Source: Aporrectodea caliginosa (Eukaryota > Annelida > Clitellata > Crassiclitellata > Lumbricidae). From it: 64,000 nt of DNA. Position numbers and translations under genes: made by a program. Below are positions 35,023 to 46,078 of the stretch, piece after piece (within the stretch, counting starts at the first letter, position 1; each line of letters opens with the position of its first letter). The stretch spans positions 1,203,307 through 1,267,306 of the forward strand of contig JACEVL010000004.1 in the NCBI GenBank assembly GCA_020284085.1, in the 5' to 3' direction. The notes beneath the pieces were generated by a model. The model worked only from the letters and a program-made list of their open reading frames with translations. It had not been told where the DNA came from and searched no databases.

Positions 35023-38000
35023 CATACATACATACATACATACATACATACATACAATTTACCCCCAAAGTATGAGTCGCCAGTGTCCCTGGTTTTAATA
35101 AACTTAAAAAGTTACCGCTATTTATGTAGACCTATCTATCCTTATTGAAATTCGACTTTAGCTCATGAATGGAAACAATACTCGCGTAATTTTACCCATA
35201 ATAAAGGCGTTACAGAATCTGCAGATTAGCCTTCCTTTGATTCTATCAGACCATGCAGATTGTATTGTATTTGATCATTTATAAAGCACTTTTCATATAG
35301 CATAAGGCCATAAGCCTTTCAGAATTGCTCCAAATGCGAGGTTCTCCGAGAGAAAAGGAAGGTTTTAAGGTGAGAAAAAGAGGTATAGAGATGCCAACAG
35401 AGAGGATGGTATCATGGTAGAGCATATAGAGAAGGAGGAAGGCCATTCCATAGAGAGGGACCTACACAGACAAAGGATCTGGATTGAGACATTGTAGTCC
35501 TAACAGGGGGAATGAAAAGGTCAAGCCGGTCAGAGGATCTGAGAGGACGCAATGTCGTGGCAGAGAGAGGACGGAGAATTTGGTGACAAAGATATTTTGG
35601 AGCAAGACCCAATTTTGAGATAGTAACGGGTGTTTTCTAACAAATGTTAGAGAATGTGAACTTTAAATTGGATGCGATTAGCTGTACGAGATTGGGAAGT
35701 AGAGCCAGGACCGAAGTTGACCTCTGTGGCATTCCAGCAGTGTAAACAGCGGGTAAGATCGAGCGGTGCTGAGTTCCGATGTCAACCTGGATAGGCGACC
35801 TATAACCAGTCTAAGGCAGCAGCATTCAGTACCGTTTGGGACTAAGAGGAGATGACGAACCTTGGGTAAGCCAACAAGGAGAGAATTGCAATAGTCAATT
35901 CGAGAACAGACAAAAGCGTGGACAATTGAGGTGAAGGTAGAAGATGAAACAGAGATGCAAATAGCCCTGAGGCGCCTAAGTTGGAAGTAAGAAGAACTGG
36001 TAAGCTTGGATGTGCGTTCGTTGAAGGTGAGAGAGTTATATATAGGGTGACACCCAGCTAACGGACAGTAAGTGTAACTGAGAATGTGAAATGGGGGAAA
36101 CTTTTCAGAGAGTAAGGTAATATAAATAATTATATAGGCTATTAGCAAAAGAGCTTGCGTAAATTATAGACCCTACAATGTTTTGTTTATTAAACTAAAA
36201 AATGTTGATGACCCTGGTTACTGTGGTTGGTTCCCCAGTTTTTATAGCCTATTATAGATGTGCGCTTTTCGTTCTATTAGGCCTACCGTCCATGGTTTCT
36301 TAATTTTATTACGCACTAGTTTTAACATTCACCTATTTCTGAATACTTTCTATTATTTTCTTTAACTTTACCCGGTTTATAATTATAAGTTCTCTATAGT
36401 TTCGGGTAGGGGTGTAGAACCTGTAAACCCGCCCTTAATTGCACCCTGGTGAGAAGTCTGTGTTGGCTCGTTTAATCGCAGTACATTAGTTACAGAGCGT
36501 CATAAAATATTAATAGGTTAAATCTTTAATAATAGGACACGAGTTAATATTATCCATCCGTCTTAGTGTCCGTCCTTTTCTATGCATAGATACGTGCATA
36601 CAAGCATATATGCGCACATACATACATAGGCCTACATGCTTACACATACACGCGGGCTCTGTATACAGCCTTTGTTAATAAATTTATTGGTGTTATTGTA
36701 GTCGAGTAAATGATGTATTCTGAAAAGGTTGATGTCTATATTAAATATATAGGGCTACGCCGGGCGATGGTATCGATACCAAGTAGGGCGTGTTAAATAT
36801 CCCGTAAACAAAGTTGGCTTTGGCGGCAACGGGGGAGTTTAAAATACTCGGCGGCGGTTCATCAAAGGGTGTGACCCTCCGCCCCTAGAGCAATGAAGTG
36901 AATGAACCCATAGGTACGATAGACGACGGGCTAATTGATTTTCGAATGCGGGAGATCGTCAAAGATCTGCGATTCGGTTGCGTAGCAGGAGAAGAAGGGA
37001 ACTATAAAGTTATGCCGAATAGTAAACTTCACACGTGCGTGTGAGACTGAAACGATGCGATCGATATAAGACATGATTGCATTTAATAGAATAAACAGAG
37101 AACAAACAGGTTCAAAGCAACGGAGAAACATGGATGCCACCGATGCTATAGCACCTCGATTAGACTATATACAATATATATGGCCCCTCATGTACTCCCT
37201 TCATGGTCGAACTATTGCTAGCCAATTATCTCATTAAGAGACAGTTACTTATATGTATATGTGTGTGTTGTGTGTGTGTGACAGTGTATGTGTGTGTTTC
37301 TGTGTGTGTGCGTGTGTGTTTTCGTGTGTGTGTCTGTGTCTCGGTGTGTGTGTTTTGAGTTGGCAGAGACGAATAATCGTATTCAGAGAATGTCCTATAC
37401 AATATTATGTGCAAAGGAATAGGGTCACACGCCTATTTTAAGGTCTATATCATACTGAACAAAGGCTATAATTATACGAGTGCATGCGTCTTTAAATTCA
37501 ATACAATCATCACCTGCAAATACACTCCTGAAATAGACTTCATCACCTTTGATTGGCATGCAATTGTCTTACCTGTACTTTACGGAAACAGACTTCGCCA
37601 CTTCTAATTGACTCGTGCTGTCAATATACTTATCTTAAATACGTCCTCAAGGCATCAAAGACTAATTCAATAATTGACGATTGAACTTAACTCCATCCAT
37701 GCGACGCCTATTATTCTACCCAATTTTCCCCAATTAACCGCCTGAAAATGAACGATCGTGTATAGACTTTCGTTATATGTATAATCTATGTATATGTATG
37801 TGTATATGTGTATATGCATATATATGTACATACATACATAGGCCTACATACATATATGCTACACTATTAAAATGCCAAATTGCTTTGAAGATGCCAATCA
37901 CTATAGGCCTATAGGCGGGGGATAATAGGCCTATAAGCTACGTGTCTAATTAGGAACCTGTGTGGGCTTGGAAGTGAACGGCCTCCGTCCATCTCGAGGC

Positions 38001-41000
38001 TCTGCATGAAACATTCGTAATCGTAATCGTAATCTCGATATTTCTACAGCATCCAAAAAGCGAAGTCGCGGGAACCAGCTTTATTCACAGGCGCTTAAAA
38101 TTAGTCAAAACATAATCGATAGGCGATAATCCAAAGGGGTCAGGCAGTCAGACGGCTAAAGTGGATGGTATTTAGAGTTGAAGCGGTGAGAGAGGTGAGG
38201 GGAAGAGGAGGAATCAGGATAAGATTTGTGAAAAAGTAGTGTTTTAAGTTCTGAGTGAAAGACCTGTGGAGAGACTTAGCAAGAGGTGACCTTTTGAATC
38301 GTTCGTATACGATGGAGGTGTAAGTGCATATTTTAAGGATAAGATATTGGGACAAAAAAGTATGTGTTGGAAACTAACATCTGAAAGTGAGTAAGACCTG
38401 TGGAAAGACTTAGCTAAAAGAGGTGCAAACGTAAAACTACTGGTGCAAATCCTAAAACTACTGGGGCAAATCGTAAACTATGGGACATTTGTTCCAAGGG
38501 TTATACAGTTAAAATGTGCACTGAGGTGTACCAAGGGAAGAGGAAAATGAAACGGGCGCCTTCCCTGCGCCACTCTATGCCTGTGGGATTTCGACCAGTA
38601 TTTATTGGATTATGATTTTGCGGTTTCACTTAAATACCTTCTACTGCACGATGCCTTTTATGAGATAATAGAAGTCATTAGTTATAGTATGCATGCATAA
38701 TCAGAATGATAGGCCTATATAGTCTTTGCATGTAAATGTAATGTTATTGTAATGCAATTGAACATTTATATAGCGCCCCTTCAAAGTATCTACTCAAAGG
38801 CGCTCTCTGCGCTAGCCTTAGTTATGATAAATATATTACTAACGACTATATTACATTAGTTAGCAAATAAATGCACAGTAAGCTGAAAGAGTCACCATGT
38901 GTGATGTATCTATGCGTGATGTATGTGTGTTTATGTGTGTGTGTATATGTCCATGTGTATATGTATCTGGCTATTTATATAGCGACTTTTAAGAACCTGA
39001 CAAAGGTGCTTAAAACACCAGTTTTTCATTACATTACATGCCGGTATGTTTCTTATAATGTGAACTTGTGTGTGTGTAGGCGAATGTTCCCTTCGTTGAG
39101 AGCGTCGGTGTCTGGGTTGGAGCCGAGGGCCAAGTACATCCTGTTGATGGACGTCGTTCCAGTGGACGACTGTCGCTATAAATACCACAATGGGGAGTGG
39201 GTGGCCACAGGGAAAGGCGAGCCTCATGTGCTCGGTCGACTCTACGTCCACCCCGATTCACCCGCCTCAGGAGCCCACTGGACGAAGCAAACCATCTCCT
39301 TCCACAAGATGAAGCTCACTAACAACAACATGGACCAAAACGGACACGTAAGCATGCGTAGGCTCTTCCAGTCTTTGGAGTTTCTACCCAAAGGTATTTG
39401 CCCTCCACTTAAAACCATATTTGTATTTTGACGGTGGTTAATTTGACAGTGTTAATTTGGTTAGAAGCAAGTTTAGGCAGCGACAATTAACGGAGGTGGG
39501 GATTTATCATCAACAGTGCGGGGCAAATTTGCGTCCTTGATGTAGGCTTACCGAAAAAACCGATAATAAATTGGTTAATCTTAATTTTATTCATTGATAA
39601 AGTTACCGATTTATAATGCATGACAAAATAAACAATGGCTAACTGACAGACTTTAAATGTGCACATGCACCTGAATACAATGATCTTAGCCGTGCAAGCT
39701 AAAAGAAGAACACTGCAGCTTATATTCACGAGCGCTGCGTCTAGTCAGAGGGTTGTCAAATGGAAATCCAAGTCCGGTTGCCATGGAAACCAGAGAGAGG
39801 AGCTGCTATCGCGCGGGTTTCGTTTGGGTAGCGATTAGAAAAAGATTGGAAGACGGAGGAGTATCAGATGCATGAATTACGGTTGGATTTCTTTTACAGG
39901 TCAGTTAAAGAAACCGACCAACAATAGAATTAACGGAAGAATAAAAGAATACGTGTTGTTGACTTGTAGGACACGGTGGTTGATTGGTAAGAGCGGTCGG
40001 CCTGTAACGCGGAGAGTACGGGTTGTATACTCGTCCGAGGCGGTTACCGTATATACTATAGGCTATAGGGAGTTATGGACCGTGAGAAAGTCCTTCGCTC
40101 ACAATTGCTCTGCAATATAATCGTATCTGCGATATCGTCATGTGTGCACTACTGAACTTTGGAAGGAGGGCAATATCAAAGTAGGCTACAGTTGTATAGT
40201 ATTGAAATGTCTTGTTCTCTGTGGCATAGATTGTGTTGAATTCGATGCACAAGTATCAGCCTCGGTTGCACATCGTTCAGGCCAGCGACATCTTCTCGAT
40301 GCGATGGAACAGCTTCAGCAGCTTCTCTTTCCCAGAAACCGTTTTTGTGGGAGTGACTGCTTACCAGAACGAACAGATTACACAACTGAAAATCGACAAC
40401 AACCCATTCGCCAAAGGATTCAGAGAAACACCAAACACTAACAGGTATACGCGTTCTCTGTCTCTGTCTCTCTGTCTCTGTCTGTCTGTCTGTCTCTGTC
40501 TCTGTCTCTGTCTGTCTATCTGTCTGTCTGTCTGTTTGTATGTCTGTCTCTCTCACTCACACACACACGCACATACACGCGCACACACGCGCACACACAC
40601 ATACACACGCACACACAAGTAATTTTTCTTTACCTTCATCCGCTCATATTCGACTCTGCAGAAGCCATATATAACATGCCTACGTGAGCAGTCTAGTGGT
40701 TAGCGTGCATGACTGTTAAACGAGAGGCCACGGACCCATATGTGGGGCGCGGTGGTGTAGGGGTATGTTCGGTGCCTTGCAGGCGGATGGTTGCGGGTTC
40801 GAATCCACCTCAAAAGCCCCTGCGTAGGGACCCTGGGCAAGTCCTTCACTCGCAATTGCTCATGCGCTTCGGCGTGAAACTCCGATTCAGTGTCCGCGCT
40901 GTAGTCGGGAGCGCCTCTGATTAGAAATCTTGAAGGGGCGCTATAACAAGTGCTCATACATACATACATACATACATACATACATACATACATACATACA

Positions 41001-41056
41001 TACATACATACATACATACATACATACATACATACATACATACATACATACATACA

Positions 41057-41087
<31 letters not shown>

Positions 41088-42688
41088 TCGAACCAGGACA
41101 GAAAGATGCTTTGAGATTTCTACTTCACTGCGTCCTATAGCGAACTCGGCTATAAGACTGATGGTAGATCGTCGGTGATGAAAACAGGTGAAGATGTAGA
41201 GAATTGGCCAACCACCGTCATCAGCCGAGGATAAGATGATAAGAAAGATAAATCTCGGATTAGCTTAAACTTAATGGAATGCTCTTGTATTCTTTAACTT
41301 TCAGGCTTAAAATTTTTATTACAAAATATATGTTAATATATTTCTTATATTTCCAGAGACGACTCAATTTTGAATTTTAAGCGAAAAATGGCAATGGATG
41401 AAGAAGAGAAAACCAACAAAAGTAGGATTATTTTACTTCATTGTCGCTCATATAGCGCTATTATTCTCGCATCACTTCATCTTTAGTCTATAATTATAGA
41501 ATAATAATTATAGAATTATAATTATGGAAGAGGCAGATCAAGAGCGGGAAAGAGCGGTCACAGCTGAATTTTGGAATGGACACTGGATTGAGGGAGTCAC
41601 CCCACGCAGCAGGATAAACCCCTAAAATCAGAAGGGACTGACCTTCATAGGCGCGTTCCCTCTCGATACGGGGTGTCCGGACAGCTGATAAAAATGATAT
41701 TGTCAGCGAGTTCTTTGTGTTGTTGTTGATGATGATAAAACCGCTGTATGTATTCCTGATATAGGCCTACTCCTGCAGTGCGTGGTAGCATTAGTTATAA
41801 AATAAAATTTATATTATTTATAAAATAAATTAAATTAAATGAGTTTCTGCAAGATGGAGCTAATTTGAATTCGCAGGTGTCACGAAAGAACTGAAAATCG
41901 CGAGAAAAGCTCAGGAAGCCAATGCAGAACTGCCAAGTCACGTCTTCCGTGTGGAAAAATTGTCTTCGTCGTCATCACCCGTGTCATCGTCATCACTTGA
42001 CAGCCATCAGCGTCAAATGGTGACTAAACCTGCTTCGAACCGTTCGCGATGTACCATCCGACCTCCGTCCCTGCCACTGGGACCTTCATCCACAAGGGAA
42101 TCCTTAGCCACGGAACCAGTCGACGTAGAAGATCGGCCGCCATCTCGTATCGAAAGAACCGTGGCTACACGTTACTTTGTTTCCGGTAACCCAGGTCAAA
42201 GGTCGACAAGAGGTCATCGAACGGGAATGACCGAGGGGCCTCCCTCCCAATGTCAGTATACCACTTTCGACGCAAGCGGTCACCTCCCGCCCTCTCCTCC
42301 CGCACTTGCCAGTCAAACCTACCAATATCCACAGCCTTCCACATCTATAGCGATGGACAGTGACCCGCGTTACTATGGTCACCGGTCCTATGGTAGCACG
42401 CTGTCGCGAGTCAAACTCGACACAGAAAGCAAATGCGACCTGAAGTCAATCACCAGTTGCCATGGTTACGCAGGTGTGACGGAGACAATCGGTTGTTCTG
42501 GGTACGGATTGGGAACAGGAGAGAAGCCTTCCTCAGATTTCGTCAGCCGCGGACTTACTGGCTACCATGGCACCGTACCGGGTTACCATGGCTCCGTACC
42601 TGGATACCATAGTTACATTCCGGGTTACCAAGGACCACATTCCTTCATGAACATTGGCCTATCCACGCATTTTTCAAACGGTTTCTGA
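33616..42688 (+). CDS. Tbx6/16: T-box transcription factor, TBX6/VegT/Tbx16 class (six exons)
   Basis: A complete split gene for a 621-residue T-box DNA-binding transcription factor, which acts in the nucleus. This class controls mesoderm formation in chordates. Coding exons are 33616-33838, 34186-34468, 39080-39347, 40230-40444, 41357-41421 and 41877-42688. All introns are GT-AG and every junction phase matches, with codons split 1/2, 2/1, none, 2/1 and 1/2. The T-box spans about residues 148-327: [81 protein letters not shown] and [20 protein letters not shown] and IFSMRW favour the Tbx6/VegT group over Brachyury or Tbx2-5. The N-terminus is His/Pro-rich. The C-terminus has a Ser-rich run and tandem GYHG-x-VP repeats near residues 580-608. 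A second in-frame ATG at 33655 is an alternative start. Confidence 0.95.
34186..34468 (+). CDS. Tbx6/16: T-box gene, coding exon 2
   Basis: The acceptor TATTACAG precedes 34186. Encodes a His/Pro-rich linker and the first T-box strand up to KSG, ending inside the Arg codon before a GTACAT donor. A 4.6-kb repeat-filled intron follows. Confidence 0.93.
34572..34640. repeat. (ACAT)n/(ATAC)n microsatellite
   Basis: Short imperfect tetramer tract directly before the LINE fragment at 34625. Confidence 0.8.
34625..34880 (+). mobile_element. LINE C-terminal fragment
   Basis: Reads [20 protein letters not shown], then, after a frame slip, [15 protein letters not shown]. The LKWLGHV-x-RM block and the K-x-W-x-D-x-I-x-EDL block are diagnostic of invertebrate LINE ORF2 tails. 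It ends just before a microsatellite. Confidence 0.85.
34911..35055. repeat. (CATA)n microsatellite
   Basis: About 145 bp of CATA tetramers with TTACAT interruptions, following the 3' end of the LINE fragment. Confidence 0.95.
35270..36145 (-). mobile_element. CR1/L2-like LINE reverse-transcriptase C-terminal half
   Basis: Reverse-strand coding with frameshifts: [54 protein letters not shown] and [17 protein letters not shown]. These are the ordered blocks after the YxDD box in CR1/L2/Crack-type elements (R-x-DYCNSLL-x-GLP, then GP-x-LWN-x-LP). The reverse strand then continues to a TATATGAAAAGTGCTTTATA 3' end near 35280. At least two frame breaks make it inactive. Confidence 0.9.
37130..37234 (+). 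other. Short frame running into the 489-bp segment
   Basis: ATG at 37130 starts 35 codons that enter the duplicated segment at 37166 and share their last 23 codons and stop with the frame in copy 1. No family was recognised. It may be chance or a remnant of the element that carries the segment. Confidence 0.3.
37166..37652 (+). repeat. 487-bp dispersed segment, copy 2
   Basis: Matches 29934-30422 from the first to the last base, with differences mainly after GAGACAGTT and in the (TG)n patch. It lies inside T-box intron 2. Flanks of the two copies are unrelated. Confidence 0.93.
38018..38115 (-). mobile_element. LINE 3' end with (CGTAAT)n tail
   Basis: CGTAATCGTAATCGTAATCT, then AAAAGCGAAGTCGCGGGAAC and TTCACAGGCGCTTAAAA: the reverse-oriented terminus also seen at 24545 and 60573. 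Sequence up to about 38400 appears to be its upstream 3' UTR. Confidence 0.8.
38757..38815 (-). mobile_element. Retroelement 3' stem-loop end
   Basis: TTTATATAGCGCCCCTTCAA and TACTCAAAGGCGCTCTC form the inverted AGCGCC/GGCGCT stem of the local SINE/LINE ends. Confidence 0.75.
39080..39347 (+). CDS. Tbx6/16: T-box gene, coding exon 3
   Basis: The acceptor GTGTGTGTAG precedes 39080. The exon runs from R-R-MFPSL to NNMDQNGH and ends at a codon boundary before GTAAGC. Confidence 0.96.
39965..40205 (+). mobile_element. Diverged tRNA-derived SINE in T-box intron 3
   Basis: GGACACGGTGGTTGATTGGT (A-box-like) and GGTTGTATACTCGTCC (degenerate B-box) are followed by AAGTCCTTCGCTCACAATTG, a body word shared with SINE-1. 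It lies about 30-260 bases upstream of exon 4. Confidence 0.7.
40230..40444 (+). CDS. Tbx6/16: T-box gene, coding exon 4
   Basis: The acceptor GTGGCATAG precedes 40230. It encodes the second half of the T-box through [14 protein letters not shown] and ends inside an Arg codon before GTATAC. Confidence 0.96.
40455..40620. repeat. (CTGT)n then (ACGC/ACAC)n microsatellites
   Basis: CTGTCT repeats pass into CACACGCACA repeats just after the exon 4 donor. Confidence 0.9.
40743..40963 (+). mobile_element. SINE-1, full-length, in T-box intron 4
   Basis: Head GGGGCGCGGTGGTGTAGGGG, B-box GGTTGCGGGTTCGAATCCAC, terminal stem-loop GAGCGCCTCTGATTAGAAAT followed by GGGGCGCTATAACAAGTGCT. It runs straight into a long (CATA)n tail. 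Confidence 0.95.
40964..41088. repeat. (CATA)n tail of SINE-1
   Basis: About 31 perfect CATA tetramers continuous with the SINE-1 3' end, direct evidence that the microsatellite grew from the SINE tail. Confidence 0.97.
41357..41421 (+). CDS. Tbx6/16: T-box gene, coding exon 5
   Basis: A 65-base exon after the acceptor TATTTCCAG. It encodes [20 protein letters not shown] plus K, basic then acidic, and splits a Ser codon at the GTAGGA donor. It is too short to stand out as an open frame. Confidence 0.88.
41877..42688 (+). CDS. Tbx6/16: T-box gene, terminal coding exon
   Basis: The acceptor GAATTCGCAG precedes 41877. Encodes residues 353-621 and the TGA stop at 42686. It contains a Ser cluster near residue 385 and the C-terminal GYHG tandem repeats. 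Confidence 0.93.
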
Positions 42689-42861
42689 ATGATTCCTTAA
42701 AAAACTATCATTGTAACAAGCGATTCCACTGTACGTTCTCACTCAAATCTGTTGGGTTGATAGTTGCATTGTTGATTAGCACTGTATCCTCTATTCACAT
42801 GCATTGGATTGCTGTACAGCTTAGAGTAAAGCATAGGGAGTGTATACGTCTAACTTATAAC

Positions 42862-43064
42862 GGGGGGCCCGTGGCGCATTGGATAACATCTGGCACACAG
42901 ACCGAGAGGTACCGAGTTCGAGCCCCCGTTGGGCGGATATGTTTGTAGGCTGCTATTAGCGCCGTTGTATTGCAAGCTGTCTGTTCTGTTAGTAGTTAAG
43001 ATTTAAATTGCATAACATGTAAATGTACAGCGCAGTGCGTTTGTCAGGCGCTTATTAAAGAAAA
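42862..43064 (+). mobile_element. SINE-2, full-length, tRNA-derived
   Basis: GGGGGGCCCGTGGCGCATTG (A-box side), GTACCGAGTTCGAGCCCCCG (B-box side), the body CTGTCTGTTCTGTTAGTAGT and the terminal stem-loop AGCGCAGTGCGTTTGTCAGG followed by CGCTTATTAAAG. Reference copy for the family. Confidence 0.93.
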
Positions 43065-43066
43065 GA

Positions 43067-43138
<72 letters not shown>
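43065..43138. repeat. (ATT)n tail of SINE-2
   Basis: A pure (ATT)n tract directly at the SINE-2 3' end. Confidence 0.97.
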
Positions 43139-43139
<1 letters not shown>

Positions 43140-44240
43140 AATGCTTCTGTCGAACGGTAACGTTACTAGTATGGCCTGCAATAATATTATTAGTGTGGCC
43201 AGTGTTCTCAGAGAAGTATACATAACCAGCCAACAGAACGATAGAAAACCGTTAATGAAAACACGTGGTCAGACATTTTTCTTTGTTGTGCATGTAAGCC
43301 AATTTTTTGGTGGCAGCACTTAGCCACACGATGTTTTTTATATTTATCAGGCCTACTAAATTCTAGTAAACAAGTAGCCTATTCCGATGTTCAAATGCAG
43401 TAGGCGAATGAAGGTTTAAAAAACATTCTGAATACATGTATACATTCGTTTCGCGGAATGACGGCTTTCCAGGTGTAGTCTTTGCAAAGAACGGAACATC
43501 AAGTCTATAATAGGAGGGTGGAGCGTGGAGGAAAAGGCTGGAAAGAATTCACAACAGTACTGACTGCTGTGTTCGTCCTTCTTGTCCTGTTGACCACTCG
43601 ACCCGATGTCAACTTACTGTTAATTAAAGTTCAATTAATCTAGAGAGTCATAAAGCAATGTAACTACTTCGGTCTCTTCAACAAACGCAAGGATCTCGGT
43701 TACGTAAGTTATGTAGCTCACGTATACGAGGAAATGGTTCATTGATCTTTACGACTCTCGTGTACACGTGTGTGTCTCTGAGTGTTTCTTTGCCTATTAT
43801 TCTCTCGATAGCTATATCTGTCTGCTGTGTCTCTGTCTGTCTGTCTCTCGCTGTTCTATCTCTAATACACGCACTCTTCCCATTAATTTTGTTCGTGCTG
43901 TTTTATTTCTTTCGTTATTTCCTTCCTTCTTTTCTTCCAATTCTTTGACTTTATGTTTAAGCGTCGTTTTAAACGAAAATGGCTGGAGTCGTTTACTCCT
44001 ACTCTATCCTCAACAACGATCTCCGAAATTCCGGTAACTAAATTACCAGACTAGTCTATAGCCTACCACGAAGTTTTGCGAGATGTAAGAATTCACAATA
44101 GGCCGAAATCATTCTTGCACAGCATAAATTATAATGTACTCCTTAATGCTGTTAACAATATTTACAATTTTATATAAACTATAGGTCTAATTAAATATGA
44201 GAAATGTAGCAGCAAATGTTCGACTTTAGAGAGCTGTTAA
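43140..44240. other. No gene seen
   Basis: Mixed sequence with a pyrimidine-rich part (43780-43950, CTGTCTCTCG-like). Open frames here lack family resemblance and splice support. Confidence 0.5.
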
Positions 44241-44244
44241 GAGC

Positions 44245-44311
44245 GGTGTGTGAGAGTGTGCATAGGTGTGTGTGAGTGTGTGTGTGTGTGTATGTGTGTA
44301 GGTGTGTGTGT

Positions 44312-44342
<31 letters not shown>

Positions 44343-44371
44343 CAGGTGTATGTGTGTGTGAGTGTGAGTGA

Positions 44372-44412
<41 letters not shown>

Positions 44413-44422
44413 TGTGTGTGCA
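44245..44422. repeat. (TG)n microsatellite
   Basis: A TG-rich tract with GAGTG and GTAGG interruptions, ending in GAGAGAGAG. Confidence 0.95.
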
Positions 44423-44865
44423 TTTGGCGTCGTGTAATAACTTTGTATTCATGTGTTCGTGGCGATGCACTGATGCATTCAGAATCCGTGACGCAACACC
44501 TGTTGGCATTGTCACCGTCTGCAGCCATGATCTCAGCTTCTCCTGGCACCGTCGTCCGTTGTCTGCGACTGCTGAGGTGTTGCATGAAGGCCTTAATACA
44601 TATCGGAGTCCACGGGTGTTGTCACCATTTGTGCTCAGCAGTTTACGACTGGTTTTGGCGCCTTAGCCAACACTGGAAGGTGCGTCCGTCTGTCAGCAAC
44701 CACCTGTTAATGGGCGCTGATTGCAGCTGCAACTGTGCCAGGTTCTGTCGCGAGGTGTTACTCAGAGGATGACCAGAGGTATACACAAGTCATACGGTCG
44801 AAAGGAAGAGTATTCGTGTTTACGTAAACATTATCGGGACTAATAGTAGAATACTGTAGGCTAGG
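44423..44865. other. Unrecognised G/C-richer stretch
   Basis: Frames of about 100 codons stay open on both strands, but neither shows a known family or splice signals. Nothing further can be supported. Confidence 0.4.
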
Positions 44866-45140
44866 TTAAGGCATAGAGATGGGGATTGTAGGTTAGGTAC
44901 GGTGGGTGTGTTTGTTAAGTTAGGTTAGGTCATAATAAGTATACGGGAGGTTTGGGTATGGCATGGCAGGGTAGACTTATACATATATATATAGGGTATA
45001 CGTATAGGCATGGCAGGGTAGGCACAAGGCACGTAGACTTTGGTAGGGTATAGTAGGGTCGGTTAGGGCAGGGTAGATTAGAGCAAGGTAGGGTAGGATA
45101 GGGACCATATATAGGGTAGGTAGTGTAATGTAGGAGAGGG
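44866..45140. repeat. Degenerate GGTTAGG/AGGGTAGG tract
   Basis: Words such as TTAGGTTAGGTC, GCATGGCAGGGTAG and GGTAGGGTAGGATAGG recur without strict period. It resembles decayed telomere-like or G-rich simple sequence on the plus strand. Confidence 0.65.
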
Positions 45141-45180
45141 CATGGCAGTGTATGTGATAGGATAAAGTTAACATCGTCAC

Positions 45181-45905
45181 ACGATTATCGGAACTATTAG
45201 GATTGTCAGAACCACCGAGAGAGAAGTAGAGACAGATCGTTTAATAAATGTAAGCCTCTATTATTATGCGTAACATATGACATACGTTCGGAGACTAGTA
45301 AGATATTATACTGAAAACCGATAGACTTGCGGACAAGTAGACAGACAAACGGACGGACAGACGATCGGATAGACAGACGTACTGCTGCATCAAAGGTGTT
45401 ACAGATCGCCTGCAGCAATTGATGTTGATGACTTCAATAATGGCGCGTTTAACAGGTGTCTGTTGCGATCGGAATCAGGTAATGATTGACATTCGATGCA
45501 ATAAAACACACCAGCCTCACTTAGACCCATCAACACCACGTCACGACGATATTGTTACCCTTTGCACATATTCATTGTGTATAATCGTAGGCCCATTAGG
45601 TATATTGCAGCACTTTTGTAAGGTACCTAAGAGATGCAAAATTAAGTGTAGGCCCCATAGATACATACATATCTACATGCATGCAAGCATACATATATGG
45701 CCTACATGCGTGCTTGCATATGGTCTTTAATTGCCTCTTAATTCATTCCTTCATCGCTGTTCCGATTGATGTACGTAGGCCTATAGGCCTAATATTTTAT
45801 AGTCAGCCTCTATTGCGCTACATAACACCTGATGTATTTAGGCCGCACAATAATGGTGTCTTACAATCGCCTACTATTGCGTTTGTGTCGAATGCTAACC
45901 TTATA
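45181..45905. other. No gene seen
   Basis: A (ACGGACAG)-like patch at 45335-45380 and scattered TAGGCCTA palindromes are present. No coding signature was seen. Confidence 0.5.
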
Positions 45906-45913
45906 GTTAAGTG

Positions 45914-46057
45914 CAGTGGTGTAGTGGGGGGGGAACGTGGGGGAACGCCGTTCCCCCACTTTTTCTCACACTATGCAAAATTCTTGCAAGATTGCACTTT
46001 TTGCTTACTTCAATATGCAGGCGTTCCCCCACTTCATTTTTTAGGACTACACTACTG
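45914..46057. mobile_element. hAT-type MITE, 144 bp, perfect 8-bp TSD
   Basis: The ends CAGTGGTGTAGT and ACTACACTACTG are 12-bp inverted repeats with one mismatch. GTTAAGTG is duplicated exactly at 45906-45913 and 46058-46065. Inner GGGGGAACG and CGTTCCCCC are also inverted. Its interior (TCTTGCAAGATTGCACTTTT) recurs at 63945-64000. Confidence 0.93.
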
Positions 46058-46078
46058 GTTAAGTGTTCACTGGTGTAC

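Larger units (their letters stand above)
34469..39079 (+). other. Repeat-laden intron 2 of the T-box gene
   Basis: Holds LINE fragments on both strands, two (CATA)n-type tracts, the second 489-bp duplicate and two LINE 3' ends. About 36150-37165 and 37660-38010 contain no recognised feature apart from a TATA-rich patch at 37775-37855. 38110-38750 is a decayed LINE 3' region. Confidence 0.8.

Noticed and set aside
42757..42948. 63-codon open frame
   Set aside because: Covers the tRNA-derived head of a SINE-2 copy.
44226..44772. Open frames of about 100-120 codons around the (TG)n tract
   Set aside because: Partly microsatellite translation (HTHTH); the remainder is unlike known proteins and open on both strands.
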